This document shows positions 57,615-64,000 of a stretch of 64,000 nucleotides of DNA, in pieces. Positions within the stretch are counted from its first letter, which is position 1. Every line of letters starts with the position of its first letter. This DNA comes from Cedecea neteri (GTDB lineage Bacteria; Pseudomonadota; Gammaproteobacteria; Enterobacterales; Enterobacteriaceae), in the NCBI RefSeq assembly GCF_000758305.1, contig NZ_CP009458.1, forward strand, positions 2,356,001-2,420,000, in the 5' to 3' direction. Position numbers and translations under genes: made by a program. The notes under the pieces are model-generated. The model saw nothing but the letters and a program-made list of their open reading frames with translations. It did no database searches and was not told where the DNA came from.

Positions 57615-58082
57615 CTACTCTTTCTCGGCAATGTACGGATCGGCATACCCAAGAGCAAGCATTATCTCTGTTTCCAGCGCTTCCATCTCTTCGGCTTCAT
57701 CGTCTTCGATGTGGTCGTAACCGAGCAGATGCAGGCTGCCGTGTACAACCATATGTGCCCAGTGGGCTTCCAGCGGCTTCTCTTGTTCTTTGGCTTCCTG
57801 CTCAACCACCTGACGGCAGATGATCAGATCGCCCAGTAAGGGAAGCTCAATCCCAGGCGGGGCTTCAAACGGAAAAGAGAGCACGTTGGTGGGCTTATCT
57901 TTCCCGCGATAGGTCAGGTTCAGGTCGTGGCTTTCTGCTTCGTCTACCAGACGAACGGTGACCTCTGACTCTGGCTGAAACTGAGGAATAACCGCATCCA
58001 GCCAGCGCTGGATTTGTGCTTCATCCGGCAGGCCGCTTTCTGCTTCGCAGGCAACCTGTAAATCTAAAATAACCTGACTCAT
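57615..58082 (-). CDS. ybeY: Endoribonuclease YbeY
   Basis: A 155-residue metalloenzyme with the zinc motif H-X3-H-X5-H in HMVVHGSLHLLGYDHIEDDE and the conserved Arg region in LTYRGKDKPTNVLSFPFE. It is needed for 16S rRNA 3'-end maturation and ribosome quality control. Its start overlaps the ybeZ stop by ATGA. Confidence 0.97.
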   Translation of the reverse strand: MSQVILDLQVACEAESGLPDEAQIQRWLDAVIPQFQPESEVTVRLVDEAESHDLNLTYRGKDKPTNVLSFPFEAPPGIELPLLGDLIICRQVVEQEAKEQEKPLEAHWAHMVVHGSLHLLGYDHIEDDEAEEMEALETEIMLALGYADPYIAEKE

Positions 58083-59140
58083 TTGCTCTCCTGAGCGGTA
58101 GCCTGCAGGGCAAGGGCTTCACGTTTACGCTCGGCGGCAAGCTCGTCTTTGCGTTTTTGATCGGCGGCTTCCCAGGCCTCATAGGCGTTAACGATGCGGG
58201 CCACAACCGGGTGGCGCACCACGTCTTCGCTGTTAAGGAAGTTGAAGCTGATTTCATCCACCTCGGACAGAACGTCGATAGCATGACGTAAGCCTGATTT
58301 CAGGTTACGCGGCAGGTCAATTTGCGTCACGTCGCCGGTAATCACCGCTTTGGAGTTGAAGCCAATGCGGGTCAGGAACATTTTCATCTGTTCGGTGGTG
58401 GTGTTCTGGCTTTCATCAAGAATGACAAAAGCATCGTTCAGGGTACGGCCACGCATGTAGGCTAGTGGAGCGACTTCGATAACGTTGCGCTCAATTAGCT
58501 TTTCGACTTTCTCGAAGCCCAGCATTTCAAACAGCGCGTCGTACAGAGGGCGCAGGTACGGGTCAACCTTCTGGCTTAAATCGCCGGGAAGGAAGCCCAG
58601 TTTTTCACCCGCTTCAACCGCCGGACGGGTCAGCAGAATGCGGCGAATTTCCTGGCGCTCCAGCGCATCAACCGCGGCGGCAACGGCAAGATAGGTTTTC
58701 CCTGTCCCTGCCGGCCCAATGCCGAATGTGATGTCGTGGTCGAGAATATTCGCGATGTACTGCGCCTGGTTAGGCGTACGCGGCTTAATGACGCCACGCT
58801 TAGTTTTTATATGGATAGCTTTACCGTAATCCGGCACGCTGTCGGCCGTTTGCTCCAGCACCCGACTTTCTTTAATCGCCAGATGAATTTGCTCAGGGTC
58901 GATATCCTGGCTTTGGCCGCGCATTGGCGCGGTGTCTACATACAGATGGCGCAGAATATCCGCAGCGGCGTTAACGGAAAGCTCACGACCGGTGAGCCTG
59001 AAGTGATTGTCACGGCGGTTGATTTCAATCCCCAGCCGGCGCTCCAGCTGTTTGATGTTGTCATCAAAAGGGCCGCACAGACTAAGCAGACGGGCGTTAT
59101 CCGCCGGTTCCAGCGTTAATTCACGTGTTTCGATATTCAA
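58079..59140 (-). CDS. ybeZ: PhoH-family ATPase YbeZ
   Basis: The start is taken at TTG 59140: AGGA lies six bases upstream and the product begins MNIETRELTLEPADN like E. coli YbeZ, whereas the GTG at 59158 has no good site. The 353-residue protein has Walker A GPAGTGKTYLA (about 140-150) and Walker B FVILDESQNTT. YbeZ is a PhoH-type NTPase/helicase that partners YbeY in rRNA processing. The C-terminus is charged and helical. Confidence 0.93.
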   Translation of the reverse strand: MNIETRELTLEPADNARLLSLCGPFDDNIKQLERRLGIEINRRDNHFRLTGRELSVNAAADILRHLYVDTAPMRGQSQDIDPEQIHLAIKESRVLEQTADSVPDYGKAIHIKTKRGVIKPRTPNQAQYIANILDHDITFGIGPAGTGKTYLAVAAAVDALERQEIRRILLTRPAVEAGEKLGFLPGDLSQKVDPYLRPLYDALFEMLGFEKVEKLIERNVIEVAPLAYMRGRTLNDAFVILDESQNTTTEQMKMFLTRIGFNSKAVITGDVTQIDLPRNLKSGLRHAIDVLSEVDEISFNFLNSEDVVRHPVVARIVNAYEAWEAADQKRKDELAAERKREALALQATAQESK

Positions 59141-59188
59141 ACTTATCCTCTGGGTCACTCGGGGCCAGTTAGAGTAAAACGGTCTCGC

Positions 59189-59213
59189 GTAGCCGAAAAT
59201 ACGGTTCGGCTAC
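59189..59213 (-). other. Hairpin upstream of ybeZ
   Basis: GTAGCCG and CGGCTAC form a seven-base stem with an 11-base loop in the miaB-ybeZ interval; no adjacent T run, so a structured leader or RNA processing site is as likely as termination. Confidence 0.5.
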
Positions 59214-59302
59214 AGGGAAATTATTTATCCCGCAGCGTGATGGCGCAAGCGTCACAATTGATATTTGGGTGATGTCTTCAGAATGCAAGTGCAAACAATG
59301 AG

Positions 59303-59343
59303 ACAGCCTGCCAGGGCGTGGAATTCGCGTTCCGGCAGGCTGT
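59303..59343 (-). other. Long hairpin just after miaB
   Basis: ACAGCCTGCC and GGCAGGCTGT enclose a partly self-complementary loop, nine bases past the miaB stop. It lacks a T run; it may protect the miaB 3' end or reduce readthrough to ybeZ. Confidence 0.55.
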
Positions 59344-59351
59344 GGAGAGAA

Positions 59352-60776
59352 TTAAGGCTGGTAAGTCCCAACGCCAATTTCATTCTCTTTGCGGGTACGA
59401 GCAATAACGGAAGCCGGGGTTTCAGCAATACGCAGGCCCATTTCGCTTTCTGTGCGTACCAGCTTCGCGCGCAGGGAGTTAGTCAGGACTTCGGTGATTT
59501 CAACATCCACGAATTTCCCGACCATATCCGGTGTCCCTTCGAAGTTAACCACGCGGTTATTCTCGGTACGGCCGGACAGCTGCATAATGCTTTTACGTGA
59601 AGTACCTTCCACCAGAATGCGCTGCACCGTGCCCAGCATTTTGCGGCTCCACTCCATTACCTGCTGGTTAATACGATCCTGCAGGATATAAAGGCGCTGT
59701 TTTTTCTCTTCTTCCGGTACGTCATCAACCATGTCGGCCGCCGGGGTGCCCGGACGAGCGGAGAAAATAAAACTAAAGCTGGTGTCAAAGTTGACGTCAG
59801 CAATCAGCTTCATGGTCTGCTCGAAGTCCTGGCTGGTTTCGCCCGGGAAGCCCACGATAAAGTCTGAGCTGATCTGGATATCCGGGCGTGCAGCGCGCAG
59901 CTTGCGAATCGTCGATTTATACTCCAGCGCGGTATGCGTGCGGCCCATCATATTCAGCACGCGGTCAGCACCGCTTTGAATCGGCAGGTGCAGGAAGCTC
60001 ACCAGCTCGGGCGTGTCGCGGTACACTTCGATAATGTCATCGGTAAATTCGATCGGGTGGCTGGTGGTGAAGCGAATACGGTCGATACCGTCAATTGCGG
60101 CAACCAGGCGCAGGAGTTCAGCAAACGAGCAGATGCCGCCGTCGTAAGCCGCGCCACGGTATGCGTTAACGTTTTGACCCAGCAGGTTAACTTCACGCAC
60201 GCCCTGTTCCGCCAGTTGAGCGATTTCAAACAGAATATCGTCGCAAGGGCGGCTCACTTCTTCGCCACGGGTATAAGGCACCACGCAATAGGTACAATAT
60301 TTGTTGCAGCCTTCCATGATGGAAACGTAGGCGGTCGGGCCTTCGGCTTTCGGCTCAGGCAGGCGGTCAAATTTTTCGATTTCCGGGAAGCTGACGTCCA
60401 CCACCGGGCTGCGGGTACCGCGAACCTGGTTGATCATTTCCGGCAGGCGGTGCAGGGTTTGCGGCCCAAAGACGATGTCTACATAGTGTGCCCGCTGGCG
60501 AATTTTCTTCCCTTCCTGAGAGGCAACGCAGCCGCCGACGCCAATGATCACGTCCGGACGTTTGGCTTTGATATGCTTCCAGCGCCCCAGCAGGTGAAAC
60601 ACCTTTTCCTGTGCTTTTTCGCGAATAGAACAAGTGTTCAGCAGCAGAACGTCCGCTTCATTCGCGTTATCGGTCAGCGTAAAGCCGTGGGTGCTGTCCA
60701 GCAGGTCGGCCATCTTCGATGAATCGTATTCGTTCATCTGGCAGCCCCAGGTTTTTATATGGAGTTTTTTTGTCAT
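59352..60776 (-). CDS. miaB: tRNA-2-methylthio-N6-isopentenyladenosine synthase MiaB
   Basis: A 474-residue radical SAM methylthiotransferase from ATG 60776, the E. coli length. The UPF0004 domain carries its cluster Cys in TWGCQMNEYDS, LLNTCSIREK and GVGGCVAS. The radical SAM triad is CNKYCTYCVVP, and a TRAM domain ends the protein (about 380-445). It adds the methylthio group to i6A37 of tRNAs reading UNN codons. An upstream TTG at 60794 is not preferred. Confidence 0.97.
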   Translation of the reverse strand: MTKKLHIKTWGCQMNEYDSSKMADLLDSTHGFTLTDNANEADVLLLNTCSIREKAQEKVFHLLGRWKHIKAKRPDVIIGVGGCVASQEGKKIRQRAHYVDIVFGPQTLHRLPEMINQVRGTRSPVVDVSFPEIEKFDRLPEPKAEGPTAYVSIMEGCNKYCTYCVVPYTRGEEVSRPCDDILFEIAQLAEQGVREVNLLGQNVNAYRGAAYDGGICSFAELLRLVAAIDGIDRIRFTTSHPIEFTDDIIEVYRDTPELVSFLHLPIQSGADRVLNMMGRTHTALEYKSTIRKLRAARPDIQISSDFIVGFPGETSQDFEQTMKLIADVNFDTSFSFIFSARPGTPAADMVDDVPEEEKKQRLYILQDRINQQVMEWSRKMLGTVQRILVEGTSRKSIMQLSGRTENNRVVNFEGTPDMVGKFVDVEITEVLTNSLRAKLVRTESEMGLRIAETPASVIARTRKENEIGVGTYQP

Positions 60777-60899
60777 CGACTTGCCATTGCTCAAGGTGAA
60801 GTCAGGAATTAAGCCGGATAGTGTAATGCTTTGCTATGGATGTGACCAGCCTGGGAAAAGCCAGTAGAATTAGCAAAGATGAATTAAGGAAAGAGATTT

Positions 60900-62075
60900 A
60901 TGGCAAATCAACCAATTGAAGTAGCCGTTGTTGGCGGCGGCATGGTCGGTGCGGCCGCTGCGCTGGGGCTGGCGCAGCACGGTTTTCGTGTGGCGGTGAT
61001 TGAACATCATGCTCCTGAGGCTTTTGTTCCAGGTCGCCAGCCGGATGTCCGTATTTCGGCCATCAGCAGTGCATCGGTTGGCCTGCTCAAGTCTCTTGGC
61101 GTCTGGGGCAGCGTTTTAGCGGTGCGGGCGCACCCTTATCGCCGCCTGGAAACCTGGGAATGGGAAAGCGCGCACGTCGGTTTTGATGCCGAAGAACTGG
61201 GCTTACCTGAGCTCGGTTTCATGGTGGAAAATAACGTGCTGCAGCGCGTGCTTTGGGAAGCGCTTGAGGCACATCAGAATATCACTTTACGTTGCCCGGC
61301 GAGGCTACGGCAAATCCATCGCCAGGCAGCAGGTTGGGCGCTTGAGTTTGAAGACGGCGGCTCACTCAATGCTGAAATGGTGATTGGCGCGGATGGCGCG
61401 AATTCCCAGATCAGAAAATGGGCGGGGATTGGCGTGCATGCCTGGCAGTACCGTCAAGCCTGCATGCTAATTACCGTTAAATGCGAGTTTGAGCCGGGAG
61501 ACAGCACCTGGCAGCATTTCACACCGACAGGGCCACATGCTTTCCTGCCGCTGTTCGATAACTGGGCCTCTCTGGTTTGGTATGACACGCCGACACGTAT
61601 TCGGCAGTTGCAGGGAATGAACATGCCCCAGCTGCAAAAAGCGATTTCGGCCGCTTTTCCTCAGCGACTCGGGGCGGTTACGCCGGTTGCCAGCGGGGCA
61701 TTTCCGCTGACTCGTCGACACGCTTTGCAGTATGTCCAGCCGGGGCTGGCACTGATAGGTGACGCGGCGCATACGATTCATCCTTTGGCCGGGCAGGGTG
61801 TTAACCTGGGGTATCGCGACGTAGATACTTTGCTTGATGTCCTGATCGGTGCCCGTAGCCACGCAGAAGCCTGGGCGAGTGAGGCTATTTTAAAACGTTA
61901 TCAGAGGCGCCGTCAGGCGGATAATTTCCTGATGCAAAGCGGAATGGATCTGTTCTATGCGGGGTTCAGTAATAACCTGGGGCCGCTGCGCGTGGTGCGA
62001 AATATTGGACTTATGGCGGCGGAAAGAGCCGGTGGCCTGAAGCGTAAAGCGCTGAAATACGCCCTGGGATTATAG
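60900..62075 (+). CDS. ubiF: 3-demethoxyubiquinol 3-hydroxylase UbiF
   Basis: A 391-residue flavin monooxygenase. The FAD-binding GXGXXG is VVGGGMVGAAAALGL, followed by GADGANSQIR and LIGDAAHTIHPLAGQGVNLG. It hydroxylates C6 in the last steps of ubiquinone synthesis. AAGGAAAGAG precedes the ATG. It is divergent from miaB and convergent with the tRNA operon, as in E. coli. Confidence 0.95.
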   Translation: MANQPIEVAVVGGGMVGAAAALGLAQHGFRVAVIEHHAPEAFVPGRQPDVRISAISSASVGLLKSLGVWGSVLAVRAHPYRRLETWEWESAHVGFDAEELGLPELGFMVENNVLQRVLWEALEAHQNITLRCPARLRQIHRQAAGWALEFEDGGSLNAEMVIGADGANSQIRKWAGIGVHAWQYRQACMLITVKCEFEPGDSTWQHFTPTGPHAFLPLFDNWASLVWYDTPTRIRQLQGMNMPQLQKAISAAFPQRLGAVTPVASGAFPLTRRHALQYVQPGLALIGDAAHTIHPLAGQGVNLGYRDVDTLLDVLIGARSHAEAWASEAILKRYQRRRQADNFLMQSGMDLFYAGFSNNLGPLRVVRNIGLMAAERAGGLKRKALKYALGL

Positions 62076-62131
62076 TTAAGACGCGCAGGGCGATTTACCG
62101 CTCTGCTTATGCTGACTAAATGTCAGATAGC

Positions 62132-62156
62132 AAAAAGCCCGCTTGCGCGGGCTTTT
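62132..62156. terminator. Bidirectional terminator between ubiF and the tRNA operon
   Basis: AAAAGCCCGC-TT-GCGCGGGCTTTT with T runs on both strands. It ends ubiF and, eight bases past glnX, the tRNA transcript. Confidence 0.92.
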
Positions 62157-62163
62157 CATTGTG

Positions 62164-62238
62164 TGGCTGGGGTGCAGGGATTCGAACCCCGGAATGCTGG
62201 TATCAGAAACCAGAGCCTTACCGCTTGGCGACACCCCA
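62164..62238 (-). tRNA. glnX: tRNA-Gln (CTG), last of the operon
   Basis: A 75-nt cloverleaf with encoded CCA and anticodon CTG. The acceptor ends TGGGGTG/CACCCCA, one base pair (G-C) different from the other Gln genes here, and the T stem contains a G-T wobble. Confidence 0.95.
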
Positions 62239-62273
62239 ATTGCGTTAAACGAACCGCTTAACGACTTTAAAAT

Positions 62274-62348
62274 TGGCTGGGGTACGAGGATTCGAACCTC
62301 GGAATGCTGGTATCAGAAACCAGAGCCTTACCGCTTGGCGATACCCCA
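62274..62348 (-). tRNA. glnV: tRNA-Gln (CTG)
   Basis: A 75-nt cloverleaf with encoded CCA, anticodon CTG, acceptor TGGGGTA/TACCCCA and T stem CGAGG/CCTCG. It reads CAG codons. Confidence 0.95.
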
Positions 62349-62393
62349 ACAATTTTTTTGGATTTATCGAAATTAATCAATAATTCCTTTGTA

Positions 62394-62470
62394 TGGTGGC
62401 TACGACGGGATTCGAACCTGTGACCCCATCATTATGAGTGATGTGCTCTAACCAGCTGAGCTACGTAGCC
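62394..62470 (-). tRNA. metU: Elongator tRNA-Met (CAT)
   Basis: A 77-nt cloverleaf beginning GGCTACGTAGCTCAG with anticodon CAT and encoded CCA. The sequence is the elongator type; it equals the copy at 62797-62873. Confidence 0.96.
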
Positions 62471-62491
62471 AGACCTTATCATATTTTTCGA

Positions 62492-62566
62492 TGGCTGGGG
62501 TACCTGGATTCGAACCAGGGAATGCCGGTATCAAAAACCGGTGCCTTACCGCTTGGCGATACCCCA
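62492..62566 (-). tRNA. glnW: tRNA-Gln (TTG)
   Basis: A 75-nt cloverleaf with anticodon TTG, T stem CCTGG/CCAGG and encoded CCA. Identical to the copy at 62605-62679. Confidence 0.96.
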
Positions 62567-62604
62567 ATAACCGTCGCGGTAAACCGCATGTATCGAAAAA
62601 ATAA

Positions 62605-62679
62605 TGGCTGGGGTACCTGGATTCGAACCAGGGAATGCCGGTATCAAAAACCGGTGCCTTACCGCTTGGCGATACCCCA
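62605..62679 (-). tRNA. glnU: tRNA-Gln (TTG)
   Basis: A 75-nt cloverleaf with anticodon TTG and encoded CCA, same sequence as glnW; it reads CAA codons. Confidence 0.96.
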
Positions 62680-62701
62680 TCCGTGCAACGCGAAAGATAA
62701 A

Positions 62702-62786
62702 TGGTGCGGGAGGCGAGACTTGAACTCGCACACCTTGCGGCGCCAGAACCTAAATCTGGTGCGTCTACCAATTTCGCCACTCCCGC
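62702..62786 (-). tRNA. leuW: tRNA-Leu (TAG)
   Basis: An 85-nt class II tRNA with long variable arm, anticodon TAG and encoded CCA, matching E. coli leuW. Confidence 0.96.
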
Positions 62787-62796
62787 ATAAAAAAGA

Positions 62797-62873
62797 TGGT
62801 GGCTACGACGGGATTCGAACCTGTGACCCCATCATTATGAGTGATGTGCTCTAACCAGCTGAGCTACGTAGCC
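62797..62873 (-). tRNA. metT: Elongator tRNA-Met (CAT), first of the operon
   Basis: A 77-nt cloverleaf with anticodon CAT and encoded CCA, identical to metU; it is nearest the operon promoter. Confidence 0.96.
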
Positions 62874-62904
62874 ATCTTTTTACGCGCTACCTTATCGGCG
62901 TTGC

Positions 62905-62940
62905 GGGGCGCATTATGCTGAGTTGACTCTACAGCGTCAA
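62905..62940 (-). promoter_or_regulatory. Promoter of the seven-gene tRNA operon
   Basis: On the minus strand TTGACG (62935-62940) and CATAAT (62912-62917) are 17 bases apart, followed by GCGCCCC. The GC-rich discriminator is typical of stringently controlled stable RNA promoters. The start would be about 30 bases before metT. Confidence 0.85.
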
Positions 62941-63083
62941 CTAGTTTTTTCCCGAAAACCCGCTCAGAATGCTCGTTTGAATGACTTGCGAACAGCTTGC
63001 TTGAAATATCGACAATAACGCACGTTTTTGTTTTTAATTCCGCTTAAAAACAGGGATAAAGCCGCGACAGGAATACAGAAACG

Positions 63084-63107
63084 ACAACGGGCCATAAGGC
63101 CCGTTGT
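63084..63107 (-). terminator. Hairpin after asnB
   Basis: ACAACGGGCC and GGCCCGTTGT form a ten-base stem 18 bases past the asnB stop; the T content after it on the minus strand is moderate (CGTTTC). Confidence 0.7.
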
Positions 63108-63125
63108 TTTAAGCTAAATTAGCGA

Positions 63126-64000
63126 TTAATAGGCGGCCTGGTGCACACCCACCGCGCGCCCTGATGGATCGTTCATGGTTTTGAACGACTCATCCCATTC
63201 GATCGCTTTTGCGGAAGAACAGGCCACTGACGGGCCGCCAGGTACGCATTCCGCCGCGCTTTGCAGCGGGAACAGCTCTTCAAAGATTTCGCGGTACAAA
63301 TAGGCTTCTTTCGAGCCTGGCGTGTTGTACGGGAAACGGTAGGCAGCGGTGGCCAACTGCTGGTCGCTAATCTGCTCAGCGGCCACTTCTTTCAGCGTAT
63401 CAATCCAGCTGTAGCCTACGCCGTCAGAGAACTGCTCTTTCTGGCGCCACGCCACGCTTGCCGGCAGGTACGATTCGAAGCACTCACGCAGAACATGCTT
63501 TTCCATTTTGCCGTTGCCGCACATTTTGTCCTGCGGGTTGATGCGCATTGCCACGTCGAGGAATTTTTTATCCAGGAACGGGACGCGGGCTTCAACGCCC
63601 CAGGCGGACATTGCCTTGTTGGCGCGGGCACAGTCAAACATGTGCAGGGCCTGTAATTTGCGCACGGTTTCTTCATGCAGCTCTTTGGCGTTTGGCGCTT
63701 TGTGGAAGTACAGGTAACCACCGAACACCTCATCAGAGCCTTCCCCGGACAACACCATTTTGATGCCCATCGCTTTGATTTTACGCGACATCAGGTACAT
63801 CGGTGTTGAAGCGCGGATCGTTGTCACATCGTAAGTTTCGATGTGATAGATAACATCGCGGATCGCATCCAGGCCTTCCTGGACGGTGAAGTGGATCTCA
63901 TGGTGAACCGTGCCCAGATGGTTAGCGACTTCCTGTGCGGCTTTCAGGTCAGGAGAACCTTCCAGACCCACTGCGAAGGAGTGAAGCTGCGGCCACCAGG
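63126..64000 (-). CDS. asnB: Asparagine synthetase B, C-terminal part (5' end outside the window)
   Basis: The frame is open to the window edge, giving 291 residues of the synthetase domain; the glutaminase domain and much of the ATP site lie outside. LSGEGSDEVFGGYLYFH is the conserved ATP-binding/synthetase motif and AWGVEARVPFLDKKFLDVAM follows. It makes asparagine from aspartate, glutamine and ATP. The C-terminus (SGRAVGVHQAAY) is close to E. coli AsnB. Its position beside the metT operon is conserved. Confidence 0.96.
   Translation of the reverse strand, partial: WWPQLHSFAVGLEGSPDLKAAQEVANHLGTVHHEIHFTVQEGLDAIRDVIYHIETYDVTTIRASTPMYLMSRKIKAMGIKMVLSGEGSDEVFGGYLYFHKAPNAKELHEETVRKLQALHMFDCARANKAMSAWGVEARVPFLDKKFLDVAMRINPQDKMCGNGKMEKHVLRECFESYLPASVAWRQKEQFSDGVGYSWIDTLKEVAAEQISDQQLATAAYRFPYNTPGSKEAYLYREIFEELFPLQSAAECVPGGPSVACSSAKAIEWDESFKTMNDPSGRAVGVHQAAY

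Overview
The window is chromosomal DNA of an enterobacterium (family Enterobacteriaceae). From about 20.6 kb to the right end, gene order and protein sequence follow the E. coli rnk-rna-dcuC-pagP-cspE-crcB-tatE-lipA-lipB-dacA-rlpA-mrdBA-nadD-holA-lptE-leuS-gltIJKL-lnt-ybeXYZ-miaB-ubiF-tRNA-asnB segment almost gene for gene. The genus cannot be fixed from sequence alone. A Flag-2 lateral flagellar locus, an aryl polyene cluster and a Cus-type efflux operon in this place point to an Enterobacter/Cedecea-like relative rather than to E. coli K-12.

Layout. (1) 1-4.6 kb: distal end of a lateral (Flag-2) flagellar operon, lafE (partial)-lafF-lafS-lafT-lafU, followed 16 nt later by an NlpC/P60 cell-wall hydrolase. 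(2) 4.63-5.18 kb: nine 55-bp tandem repeats with hairpin junctions, flanked by REP-like arms, between convergent operons. (3) 5.2-20.3 kb, minus strand: an aryl polyene (APE) cluster with the apeA-apeR gene set, mostly with overlapping stop/start codons. An intrinsic terminator separates the first lipoprotein gene from the other 17. (4) 20.6-25.3 kb: rnk, a gluconate-type permease with two GntR-like operators, a 52-codon gene, rna (RNase I) and dcuC with an FNR site. The cit genes found here in E. coli are absent. (5) 25.7-32.5 kb: a copper/silver-type HME-RND efflux operon whose adaptor carries a second, fused CusF domain. (6) 32.6-38.9 kb: pagP, cspE, an unlabelled 28-codon membrane peptide gene, crcB, an intact ybeM, tatE, lipA, ybeF, lipB, ybeD. 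(7) 39-50.7 kb: the cell-elongation group dacA-rlpA-mrdB-mrdA-rlmH-rsfS, then nadD (with an apparent frameshift), holA, lptE and leuS. cobC is missing. (8) 50.9-62.1 kb: ybeL, gltIJKL with an SroC-like RNA and a CA-rich GcvB target, lnt-ybeX-ybeY-ybeZ-miaB, ubiF. (9) 62.16-62.87 kb: seven tRNA genes (Gln, Gln, Met, Gln, Gln, Leu, Met in map order) from one strong promoter, then the 3' part of asnB.

Functionally the left third is accessory surface biology (second flagellum, membrane-anchored polyene pigment). The rest is core housekeeping (lipoate, peptidoglycan elongation, outer-membrane assembly, translation) with a metal-efflux insertion. No undescribed multi-gene system stands out. The most notable items are the 55-bp array, the nadD frameshift, two tiny genes with good ribosome binding sites, the metal operon architecture and several readable regulatory sites.
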